64,000 nucleotides of DNA from Phycisphaerae bacterium (GTDB taxonomy: Bacteria > Planctomycetota > Phycisphaerae > UBA1845 > Fen-1342). The stretch covers positions 1 to 64,000 of the forward strand of contig JANQFV010000070.1 of the NCBI GenBank assembly GCA_028277645.1, given 5' to 3'. Positions 1-7,006 of the stretch are shown piece after piece. Numbering within the stretch: the first letter of the stretch is position 1; each line of letters opens with the position of its first letter. The notes beneath the pieces are model-generated. The model did no database searches, had not been told where the DNA came from, and saw only the letters and a list, made by a program, of their open reading frames with translations. The position numbers and the translations under genes are program-made.

Positions 1-1181
1 AGGCGGTCGAGGCGATCAACGACATCGCCGGCGGGTACTGCAACCTCGAATTCGACCTGAACACGGGCGAACGCGGCAGTCGGCACGACCACGTCCGCGA
101 TCTGCTGTGCGAACTGACCGGCGCCGAGGACGCGCTGGTCGTCAACAACAACGCCGCTGCCACGTACCTCGCGCTCAACACGCTCGGCGAAGGTCGCGAG
201 GTGATCGTCTCCCGCGGGCAGCTCGTCGAGATCGGCGGCTCGTACCGCATGCCCGACATCATGGCCGCGGCGCGCTGCCGCATGGTCGAGGTTGGTACAA
301 CGAACCGCACGCGTATCGGCGATTACGAGCGCGCCATCAACGATCAGACGGCGCTGCTCATTCGCGTGCATTGCAGCAACTATCGCATTGTCGGCTTCAC
401 GGAGTCGACGCCGTTGAGCGAACTTGTCGAGCTGGCCCGTTGGCACAACCTGCTCGTGATCGACGACCTGGGAAGCGGGCTGATCTCGACCGAACTCGGC
501 TGGCCGGAACCGATCGAGACGGCGAACGAAGACGCGGCTGACGCCGACACGGATGCGGATACCGACGCCGCCCCCGGACCAGAGGATTGGGACGAGCCGA
601 ACATAGCCGACAGCATCAACGACGGTGCCGACGTCACGCTTTTCTCCGGCGACAAGCTGCTCGGCGGCCCACAGGCGGGCATCATCATCGGGCGGGCCGA
701 TCTGGTCGCCGCCATGCGTGCCAATCCGCTAGCGCGTACGTTTCGACCGGACAAGCTCTCGCTCGCGGCGTTGGAAGCGACGTTGCGGCTGTATCGCGAC
801 CCGGCCACGGCGTACACGCGCGTGCCGACGCTGCGCTTGCTCGCGCGGCAACCGAGCGAACTCGAAGCATCCGCCCACAAGCTCGCAGAGCAGATCGCCG
901 ATGCAATTGCCGACGCCGAGGTATACGGTGAGGCCGATGAATCCGAAGCCGGCGGCGGCTCACTGGCAGCGATTCCGTTTCCGACCTGGGTCGTGCGTGT
1001 CGAGCTGACGAATATCGACGCAGCGGACGTCGCGGCGGCCCTGCGAACGCGCGACGTGCCGATCATCTGCCGCGTGAATGATGAGGCGCTCGTGTTCGAC
1101 GTGCGCACGCTGCTCGGCGACGAGCTGAATCAGATCGCACCGGCGTTGGCCGACGTAGTGCGGGAATTGAACGGGGAATGA
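1..1181 (+). CDS. selA: L-seryl-tRNA(Sec) selenium transferase, 5' partial
   Basis: PLP enzyme that converts seryl-tRNA(Sec) to selenocysteinyl-tRNA(Sec) using selenophosphate. The frame is open from base 3, so the true start lies upstream of the window. The visible 392 residues carry family hallmarks: a CNLEFDL..TGERGSR stretch near the beginning, GAEDALVVNNNAAA, EVIVSRGQLVEIGG, and the PLP-lysine motif FSGDKLLGGPQAG with the lysine codon at 654-656. An extra Asp/Ala/Thr-rich insert (about bases 525-590) sits between the GSGL segment and the PLP lysine; it is not part of the usual family core and is probably a surface loop. The C-terminal small domain is complete. selB is not in the window and may lie upstream. 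Presence of selA means UGA may be read as selenocysteine in some genes of this organism. Confidence 0.95.
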   Translation, partial: AVEAINDIAGGYCNLEFDLNTGERGSRHDHVRDLLCELTGAEDALVVNNNAAATYLALNTLGEGREVIVSRGQLVEIGGSYRMPDIMAAARCRMVEVGTTNRTRIGDYERAINDQTALLIRVHCSNYRIVGFTESTPLSELVELARWHNLLVIDDLGSGLISTELGWPEPIETANEDAADADTDADTDAAPGPEDWDEPNIADSINDGADVTLFSGDKLLGGPQAGIIIGRADLVAAMRANPLARTFRPDKLSLAALEATLRLYRDPATAYTRVPTLRLLARQPSELEASAHKLAEQIADAIADAEVYGEADESEAGGGSLAAIPFPTWVVRVELTNIDAADVAAALRTRDVPIICRVNDEALVFDVRTLLGDELNQIAPALADVVRELNGE

Positions 1182-1188
1182 AGGGTGG

Positions 1189-1208
1189 GTCGGGCGTCCC
1201 CGCCCGAC
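1189..1208. repeat. GC hairpin preceding palindromic repeat copy 1
   Basis: Perfect 8-bp inverted repeat GTCGGGCG/CGCCCGAC with a 4-base loop, directly after the selA stop. No T-run follows, so it is not a canonical intrinsic terminator. A comparable hairpin precedes repeat copy 4 (32351-32367). Confidence 0.55.
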
Positions 1209-1225
1209 ATACCGAACGCAGTCAA

Positions 1226-1319
1226 CGTCATTCCGAACGCAGTGAGGAATCTACTCGCGAATGGGCAACGACATTCGCCCGGGCGTAGATTCCTCCTCGC
1301 TGAGCTCGTCGGAATGACG
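1226..1319. repeat. Palindromic intergenic repeat, copy 1
   Basis: Inverted arms that begin CGTCATTCCGAACGCAGTGA and end with its near reverse complement, each running to GAATCTAC/GTAGATTC, separated by about 30 variable bases. Same family as elements at 17701, 27001, 32374, 45889 and 47550. It lies between selA and the convergent rRNA methyltransferase gene. There is no coding content. Confidence 0.85.
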
Positions 1320-1357
1320 GCTGCTTTGATATGCCCAACAGGCTCGGAGACCGGACT

Positions 1358-2614
1358 CTACAGGACCCGAAACCACAGCGCTTTGAGATACGCCGACTCC
1401 GGACAGCTCATCATTACCGGATGATCCGGCGCCGCGCCCATCTCCGCAATAAGCTGCAACTCCCGCCCTGCCCTTCGGGCCGCGTAATGCACGACCTCGC
1501 GGAAACGGTGCAGTGACACCAATCCACTGCAACTACACGTCAGCAGCACGCCGCCCGGGCGCACGACCTGCATCGCCAACGAGTTCATGTCGTTGTACTT
1601 CTGAAGCGCCTCGTCAAGCTGCTCGCGATAGACGGCCAGCTTCGGCGGATCGAGCACGACCACATCGAACTGCCGCTGATTCGCGAGCATCTGGCGAATG
1701 TACGTAAACGCGTCGGCGTACACGAAATCCACGCGTGTGTTGTTGAGATTCGCGTTCTCCTTGGCGACGGCAATCGCTGCTTCGTCGAGATCGACGCCGG
1801 TGACCGCCCGTGCGTCGCCGCGCAGCCGCGCGTTGAGCGCAAACCCACCCGTGTAGCAGCACAGGTCCAGCACGTCCGCGTCCCGGCAGAACGTCGTCAA
1901 CAGCTTGCGATTCTCACGCTGATCGCAGAAAAACCCGGTCTTGTGTCCTTCGTCCATGTCGACGCGGTAGCGAACGCCGTGTTCACGAATGACGACTCGC
2001 GCGGACTCGGCCCCATCGAGTTGCTTACGCAGTAGCGGTACCCGAAACCCCTCCAGCCGCTCGATACGATGATCGGCCCGCACGAGCACGTTCCACTCGG
2101 GGCTCACGTGCTTCGGACGGTCGAGCGACGTTGGCGGACCAAGCACATCCGCCAACAGCGCCGCCAGTTGCTCGTACCGCCGATAGACCCCCAGCGAGAA
2201 CACTTCGAACACCAGCCAGTCGGCATACCGCTCCGCGATCAGCCCACTCAACCCGTCGCCCTCGGCGTGTACCAACCGATACGCGTCGGCGTTTTCGTCA
2301 ATCCGCAGCTTGCGGCGGAGATCGACGGCCCGCACAAACCGCGACCGCCAAAACGCGTCATCTACCTCAGCGTCGCCTCGCGAGAGCAGCCGCACGACGA
2401 TTTGCGAGCGTGGGTTGTACAGCCCCTGTCCACACTGCGCGCCACCTTTGTCGTACACATTGACGACATCGCCCGGCTCTGCGGTCGGATCCGCAGTCCG
2501 CACCATTTTCTTGTACACGAGGGGATGATTCGGCGTGACACGCAGTTGCACCCAGGGTGACCGCACGTTTGGTGGCGGTTCAACACCGGTTTGTGCCGTC
2601 TTCCTGGTTACCAT
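1358..2614 (-). CDS. Class I rRNA (cytosine-C5) methyltransferase, RlmI-type
   Basis: 418 residues from an ATG preceded by GGGAGG; the longer upstream frame is low-quality sequence and was rejected. The N-terminal PUA domain (about residues 15-85; VQLRV..PLVYKKMV..) is followed by an RlmI central domain (ENADAYRLVHAEGDGLSGLI) and a Rossmann SAM domain. The SAM-binding loop is VLDLCCYTGGFALNA, and the motif IV segment is DVVVLDPPKLA. The catalytic-cysteine region reads LTCSCSG. These are the hallmarks of the RlmI/YccW family that makes m5C in 23S rRNA. The exact target base cannot be read from sequence. It is convergent with selA across a palindromic repeat, and divergent from the pilin-like gene at 2733. 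Confidence 0.9.
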   Translation of the reverse strand: MVTRKTAQTGVEPPPNVRSPWVQLRVTPNHPLVYKKMVRTADPTAEPGDVVNVYDKGGAQCGQGLYNPRSQIVVRLLSRGDAEVDDAFWRSRFVRAVDLRRKLRIDENADAYRLVHAEGDGLSGLIAERYADWLVFEVFSLGVYRRYEQLAALLADVLGPPTSLDRPKHVSPEWNVLVRADHRIERLEGFRVPLLRKQLDGAESARVVIREHGVRYRVDMDEGHKTGFFCDQRENRKLLTTFCRDADVLDLCCYTGGFALNARLRGDARAVTGVDLDEAAIAVAKENANLNNTRVDFVYADAFTYIRQMLANQRQFDVVVLDPPKLAVYREQLDEALQKYNDMNSLAMQVVRPGGVLLTCSCSGLVSLHRFREVVHYAARRAGRELQLIAEMGAAPDHPVMMSCPESAYLKALWFRVL

Positions 2615-2732
2615 GCTCGAACCACAGCCTCCCGGCTCGTCGCACTGCTTGCTGGCGTGCCTCGCTCGACTGTGCATAATCCACGACGACAAGTGGCACC
2701 GCAACCGGTCGCCGCTCGCACAGGACGTACAT

Positions 2733-3311
2733 GTGAAACAATGCTCCGACTTACAGACTTCCCCCACTGCGAACACAGCCGATGCGCGTGGTGTACCGGG
2801 GCAGGTAGTCCTGCTCGCAATGGCAGCCTTGCTTGCACTCACAGCGGGCTGGCTGATGTGGCGCGCGTCGTACAGCGCGACGACAGACGGCAAGCGAATC
2901 GTCTGCGCGGCGAATTTGCGCGCCATCGGCAACGCATTGCAGGACTACGCCGATGCAGCGGGCGGGCTGTATCCGGAGTCCCTACAGCAACTCGTGGACT
3001 TGCGGCTGCTGATTCCGCGTCAACTCGTGAGCCCGCTCAGCGGCCATGAGCCGCCGGCGTGCGACTACGTGTATCTGCGACCGGTGGCACCACCGTCGGC
3101 CGACGCGCGGTCCTGGTGGATCCTCGCCCACGCACTATCAAGTTATGGCGACGGCGATGGAGCCAACGCACTCTTCGCGAACGGAAGCGTGGCGTTTCTC
3201 GCGCCTGACGTACTGACCGAGAAGGCAGCCCGACTTCAAGACCAAGCCCGCTCCGTAGATCGGCTCCCGCCCACCGTGATTCCGCCGAGCGACATACCAG
3301 CCCAGGACTAA
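2733..3311 (+). CDS. Pseudopilin-like, single-TM secreted protein
   Basis: 192 residues if the GTG at 2733 is used; the start is uncertain because upstream codons stay open and no clear Shine-Dalgarno decides it. One N-terminal hydrophobic segment (VVLLAMAALLALTAGWLMW, about residues 25-45) is followed by ANLRAIGNALQDYADAAGG and YPESLQQL. This layout is common to planctomycete DUF1559/type II pseudopilin-like proteins, where a helix after the TM carries the C..NLR.IG.AL..Y pattern. It lacks the classic G/A-F-x(4)-E prepilin cleavage motif before the TM. The later part ends in a short GDGDGANALFANGSVAFL stretch resembling the VNVLFADGHV tail of those proteins. Six bases separate it from the LOG-family gene, suggesting co-transcription. 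Function unknown. Confidence 0.6.
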   Translation: MKQCSDLQTSPTANTADARGVPGQVVLLAMAALLALTAGWLMWRASYSATTDGKRIVCAANLRAIGNALQDYADAAGGLYPESLQQLVDLRLLIPRQLVSPLSGHEPPACDYVYLRPVAPPSADARSWWILAHALSSYGDGDGANALFANGSVAFLAPDVLTEKAARLQDQARSVDRLPPTVIPPSDIPAQD

Positions 3312-3317
3312 CGCAAC

Positions 3318-3878
3318 ATGAAACAACCCGTGATCACCGTGTTCGGCAGTTCTGCCCCGCGTCCATCCGAGCCGGAATACGAGACAGCCTATGCCCTCGG
3401 CCGCGCGATCGCCACCGCAAGCTGGACCGTCTGTAACGGCGGCTACTGCGGAACGATGGAGGCGAGCGCCAAAGGCGCCAGCGACGTCGGCGGTCACACG
3501 ATCGGCGTCACGTGCAGCGCGTTACCGATGCGCGGCGGCGCGAACGCTTACATCAAACAGGAGGTCCCGACCTTCGACCTGCTCGCGCGCCTCAACACAC
3601 TCGTGCGGCTCGGTGACGGATACGTCGTTCTCCCGGGCGGAACGGGGACCATGCTTGAGCTGGCCCTGGTGTGGGAGCTCAACAGCAAGCGCATGGCTCC
3701 GCGCGGGCTGCCAATCGTGCTCCTTGGCGAGCATTGGACACCACTCGACGCCCCAATCCGCGCAGCGCAACCTGACGCGTTGCGCCTACCAGTTGCGGCC
3801 ACCGTCGACCAGGCTATCGACATGTTGCGTGCTGGCCTAAACGACACCACTGACGATTCTCCGTCACAACCTGCTTGA
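3318..3878 (+). CDS. LOG-family (TIGR00730-like) protein
   Basis: 186 residues, Rossmann-like fold of the lysine-decarboxylase-like LOG family, whose characterised members are cytokinin-activating phosphoribohydrolases or nucleotide 5'-monophosphate hydrolases. The sequence shows ITVFGSSAP at the N-terminus, ASWTVCNGGYCGTMEA (substrate loop), and the signature PGGTGTMLELALVWE at about residues 101-115, which holds the catalytic PGGxGTxxE motif. The length is typical of the short bacterial forms. It probably forms a two-gene unit with the preceding pseudopilin-like gene. Assignment to cytokinin activation would be over-reach; a nucleotide N-glycosidase role is the more general inference. Confidence 0.88.
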   Translation: MKQPVITVFGSSAPRPSEPEYETAYALGRAIATASWTVCNGGYCGTMEASAKGASDVGGHTIGVTCSALPMRGGANAYIKQEVPTFDLLARLNTLVRLGDGYVVLPGGTGTMLELALVWELNSKRMAPRGLPIVLLGEHWTPLDAPIRAAQPDALRLPVAATVDQAIDMLRAGLNDTTDDSPSQPA

Positions 3879-3994
3879 CGATATAAGCCACGCGTCGCTA
3901 ACATAACCGCAACATCTAGGGCACTACCCGGCGTGCGGCAACTGGCGCGGTAGCCACAGCGCAGGGTGTTTTCAGAGCGAGGTGGTGGTCAAGG

Positions 3995-4867
3995 ATGATC
4001 GTTGACTGTCACACACAGATCTGGGCATCGCAGGATCAGCTTGGCCGGGAAGCCGCGCTGGTCACGCCTACGATCCCGGCTGATGAGCTGCACCATCGTG
4101 AGGCCGTGAATCCGGTCGACCGCGCGATCGTTCTGGCATTCAAGAGCAAATACCTCCAGGCCGAGATACCGAACGCATTCGTGGCGGACTACGTCCGCCG
4201 AAACTCGCCGAAGATGGTCGGCTTTGCCGGAATCGACCCCACCGATCGCGACTGGATCGAGGAGCTGCGCGTCGCCCAGGACGAACTGAGCCTGAAGGGC
4301 GTAATCATCTCGCCCGCCATGCAGGACTTTCACCCGACCGACACGCGGGCCATGCGGCTGTACGAGGAGTGCATGCGTCGCGAACTGCCCATTCTGCTGG
4401 AACCCAACCATCGGCATCCCGCGTCGAAGATGGAGTATTCTCAGCCGGTCCTGTTTGACGAGGTCGCCCGCAGTTTTCCGGAATTGCGGCTGCTAATCGC
4501 GCGGATGGGCTATCCCTGGGTCGACGAGACGGTCGTGCTGCTCGCGAAACACTCGAACGTGTACGCCAATATTGCCGGACTCCTGCGGCAGCCCTGGCAA
4601 AGCTACACGGCGCTGCTGGCGGCGTACGAGTACGACGTGATGAACAAGCTGCTGTTCGGCAGTGATTTTCCGTTCCGCTCGCCAGCAGAGGGAATCGAGG
4701 CGCTGTATTCAGTCAACCAGTTCGCCCAGGGCAGCAATCTCAAGCCGATCCCGCGCGAGCAACTGCGTGGGATCGTCGAGCGCGACGCCCTCGGCCTGCT
4801 CGGAATAGGCACACCCACTCCACGTGACAATCGGGCGGCCCCGAGCATCTTCGCCGATGATGAGTAA
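3995..4867 (+). CDS. Amidohydrolase_2-family protein with degenerate metal site
   Basis: 290 residues, TIM-barrel metal-dependent hydrolase of the ACMSD/2-pyrone-dicarboxylate hydrolase group. It starts MIVDCHTQIW, where the family normally has D-x-H-x-H; here the second histidine is Gln. Later landmarks are LLEPNHRHPAS (strand-5 His region), PELRLLIARMGYPW, and the C-terminal FGSDFPF Asp motif. The Asp and later His residues remain, so the protein may bind one metal or be catalytically altered. Its 3' end overlaps the next gene (ATGATGAGTAA), implying translational coupling to the lipoprotein. Substrate unknown. Confidence 0.8.
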   Translation: MIVDCHTQIWASQDQLGREAALVTPTIPADELHHREAVNPVDRAIVLAFKSKYLQAEIPNAFVADYVRRNSPKMVGFAGIDPTDRDWIEELRVAQDELSLKGVIISPAMQDFHPTDTRAMRLYEECMRRELPILLEPNHRHPASKMEYSQPVLFDEVARSFPELRLLIARMGYPWVDETVVLLAKHSNVYANIAGLLRQPWQSYTALLAAYEYDVMNKLLFGSDFPFRSPAEGIEALYSVNQFAQGSNLKPIPREQLRGIVERDALGLLGIGTPTPRDNRAAPSIFADDE

Positions 4868-5432
4868 ACCTCCGTTGCTCCACCACTCACTGACGACTTC
4901 GTTTGCGCTTCTGCTCTGTTGCCTTGGCTGCCAGACACCCGGAACGGGCATCAAGATTTGTGGCTACCAGGAGCCCGCTGCACCCCGGAGTTTCGCTGTC
5001 GATTTTGCGACCTGCTCCTACCGGTCCAACGAGAATGGCGACCTCCACATCGTCGGCCGAACGCATGAACCGACTGTGCTGCTCGACCAGGACGAGGTCA
5101 GCCAGTATCTCCACATCCACGTGTATTGGCGTCCCCGGCCCGGCCGGACGTACACTGATTCGTCGAGTGCCAACGCGACGCTGCGTTATCTCGTCGCCAC
5201 CGCTGACGGCGTGGCGGTCTACTCCGGCACCGGGTTCGTGTATCCGAGAACGCGGCATGATGGGCGCGTGCAGGTCCAGTTGGAGAGCGGTCGTCTTGGA
5301 TTGGAAACAGTGAACGGCACGCTCGACGACTTCCTGGGGCCGGCAACGATCGTGGGCACCTTGCAGGCTGTTCGCAATGACGTGCGCACCACGCAGATGA
5401 TTCGCGAAGTCGAATTGCTCACCGAACGTTGA
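4857..5432 (+). CDS. Lipoprotein of unknown function
   Basis: 191 residues from the ATG at 4857 (a second ATG follows at 4860), overlapping the stop of the amidohydrolase gene. A lipoprotein signal peptide is visible: hydrophobic SFALLLCCLGC with the lipobox cysteine, then QTPGTG. The mature part is mostly beta-type (ILHIVGRTH, YLHIHVYWRPRPGRTY, LRYLVATADGVAVYSGTGFVY) with no motif I recognise. Its operon position suggests expression with the amidohydrolase; the M20 peptidase follows 27 bases later. Treat it as a hypothetical membrane-anchored protein. Confidence 0.75.
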   Translation: MMSKPPLLHHSLTTSFALLLCCLGCQTPGTGIKICGYQEPAAPRSFAVDFATCSYRSNENGDLHIVGRTHEPTVLLDQDEVSQYLHIHVYWRPRPGRTYTDSSSANATLRYLVATADGVAVYSGTGFVYPRTRHDGRVQVQLESGRLGLETVNGTLDDFLGPATIVGTLQAVRNDVRTTQMIREVELLTER

Positions 5433-5459
5433 ACTCCGCCGCACCAGGATTCCACTCCA

Positions 5460-6647
5460 GTGTGTGACAACCTCCTTAGCGCAGCCACTGAGATCCGTGA
5501 TGATCTCGTGCGCTGGCGCCGCCACCTGCACGCACATCCTGAGTTGTCCGGGCGTGAGGAGCGCACCGCTGCCTTCGTTGCGGACCAACTGCGCGCCATG
5601 GGCTACGAGCCCCACGAAGGGCTCGGCGGTACGCGAGGCCTCAGCACTACTCTCCGCATTGGTAGTGACGACGCCGTCGCACTCCGCGCAGACATGGACG
5701 CCCTGCCCATCACCGAGGAGACCGGCGTCGATTACGCATCAACCGTGCCCGGCGTCATGCACGCCTGCGGGCACGACGCGCACATGGCGATGCTGCTCGG
5801 CGCAGCACGCCTTCTCGCGGATCGCCGCGCTGCTCTGCCGCAAAGTGTCCGCCTGATCTTTCAGCCGCACGAAGAACTATCGCCCGGCGGCGCACCAACT
5901 CTGATCGGCGCCGGTGTTCTCGACGGCGTCACCCGCATCTTTGGATTGCACATCTGGTCGCAGTTACCGGTCGGCACGATCGCCACCCGCGCCGGCGCCT
6001 TCATGTCGAGCACCGACGATCTTGACATTCTCGTCGAGGGCCGCGGCGGACATGCAGCTATGCCGCACGAGTGCATCGACCCTGTAATCGTCGCAGCTGA
6101 GATGGTGCTCGCGTTGCAAACCATCGTCAGTCGCGGCATTGCCATGACCGACAGCGCAGTCGTGTCCATTACCCAGGTCGCGGCCGGCAACGCCTGTAAC
6201 GTGATCCCCGCTCAGGTTCGCATGCGCGGAACGGTCCGCACGCTTGACAGTGCTGTGCGTCGACGTGTAACGACGCGGGTCCGTGAAGTCGTGGAACGCG
6301 TCGCTGCGAGCCACGAGGCCGGCGCGACCGTGAAAATCAGCACGGGCTACCCCACGCTCGTGAATGATCAGCAGGCCGTGGCCGATGCGCTGCACGCCGT
6401 CCGGGCGGCCGAGATCGGTGTCGAATTAGACGATCAACTACCCGCACAGGGCGGCGGTGAGGACTTTGCGTACTACGCCGAACGACTACCGGCCGCTTTC
6501 CTTTTCCTCGGCGCGGGCAACGCGGACAAACTGTGCCACTACCCCCATCACCACCCCCGATTTAACGTCGATGAAGACGCCCTCCCGATCGGCGCAGCCA
6601 CCTTGGCCGCCCTCGCTCTGCACCAGCACCAAGCGGCCGCCGACTGA
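5460..6647 (+). CDS. M20 family metallo-amidohydrolase
   Basis: 395 residues, GTG start. Binuclear metal aminoacylase/hippurate-hydrolase family (also N-acetyl-diaminopimelate deacetylase-like). Visible motifs in order: RRHLHAHPELSGREERTA, ALRADMDALPI.E, the metal motif VMHACGHDAHMAMLLGAA, QPHEELSPGG (catalytic Glu pair), GRGGHAAMPHECIDPV (dimerisation-domain His), and near the C-terminus GGGEDFAYY. The Cys at CGHDAH is typical of amidohydrolases that carry one Cys ligand. Length is as expected. It probably removes an acyl group from an amino acid. It is the last gene before the regulatory region of the ribonucleotide reductase. Confidence 0.92.
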   Translation: MCDNLLSAATEIRDDLVRWRRHLHAHPELSGREERTAAFVADQLRAMGYEPHEGLGGTRGLSTTLRIGSDDAVALRADMDALPITEETGVDYASTVPGVMHACGHDAHMAMLLGAARLLADRRAALPQSVRLIFQPHEELSPGGAPTLIGAGVLDGVTRIFGLHIWSQLPVGTIATRAGAFMSSTDDLDILVEGRGGHAAMPHECIDPVIVAAEMVLALQTIVSRGIAMTDSAVVSITQVAAGNACNVIPAQVRMRGTVRTLDSAVRRRVTTRVREVVERVAASHEAGATVKISTGYPTLVNDQQAVADALHAVRAAEIGVELDDQLPAQGGGEDFAYYAERLPAAFLFLGAGNADKLCHYPHHHPRFNVDEDALPIGAATLAALALHQHQAAAD

Positions 6648-6754
6648 GGTCTTGGGCCGTCACAAGTTCCAAGACACGCCGTGCCAATACGTTACTTCAA
6701 TTCGGGTTTTGTTAGCAATCGGTTCGATAATTGCCCAGCAGCGATCGCCCCACC

Positions 6755-6770
6755 CCACAAGATATTGACA
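6755..6770 (+). promoter_or_regulatory. NrdR-box-like operator 1
   Basis: The 10-base core CAAGATATTG (6758-6767) matches the NrdR consensus core CwAtATaTwG at 9 of 10 positions. It is paired with a second such box centred 31 bp downstream, the spacing expected of tandem NrdR boxes. It lies about 245 bases upstream of the ribonucleotide reductase start. Its right part overlaps the perfect inverted repeat TTGACA-CCCC-TGTCAA at 6765-6780. Confidence 0.5.
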
Positions 6771-6785
6771 CCCCTGTCAACAACT

Positions 6786-6801
6786 TCGCAACATATTGAG
6801 T
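6786..6801 (+). promoter_or_regulatory. NrdR-box-like operator 2
   Basis: The core CAACATATTG (6789-6798) matches the NrdR consensus core at 9 of 10 positions and is followed by AGT as in the full 16-bp consensus. Centre-to-centre distance to box 1 is 31 bp (three helical turns). NrdR is the ATP/dATP-sensing repressor of bacterial ribonucleotide reductase genes, so the context fits. Confidence 0.5.
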
Positions 6802-6844
6802 TACAGGGCTTTACAACAAATCTTCTCCTCCGCCCGAATCTTCT

Positions 6845-6899
6845 TTGACGCCCCCAAGATGTTGGGGTATTATTAACGTTGCCCCCCAAATGTGGGGGC
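6845..6899 (+). promoter_or_regulatory. Promoter of the ribonucleotide reductase with a pair of palindromes
   Basis: A -35 TTGACG (6845-6850), a 17-base spacer and a -10 TATTAT (6868-6873) form a strong sigma70-type promoter. The spacer is almost exactly the palindrome CCCCAA-GATG-TTGGGG (6852-6867). A second, related palindrome GCCCCC-N7-GGGGGC lies at 6881-6899, at the expected transcription start, centred 30.5 bp from the first. The pair looks like an operator, but could also fold as two RNA hairpins if transcribed from further upstream. Confidence 0.6.
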
Positions 6900-7006
6900 A
6901 CGGGTTAGCCCGTTCGGGGGCGCCTGTGGGTACCGGCTCCGGTGCCCGAAACACCTGTCATCGTGTTCGATTCGTGCCATTGTTCCGGCTCAGAATGGAG
7001 TATGTA

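Noticed and set aside
380..1108. 242-residue minus-strand frame opposite selA
   Set aside because: Ser/Ala/Arg-rich antisense sequence with no ribosome-binding site; selA is certain on the plus strand.
6648..7006. Cobalamin riboswitch before the B12-dependent reductase
   Set aside because: The B12-box core GCCACTG was not found. The hairpins present are better explained as palindromes around the promoter.
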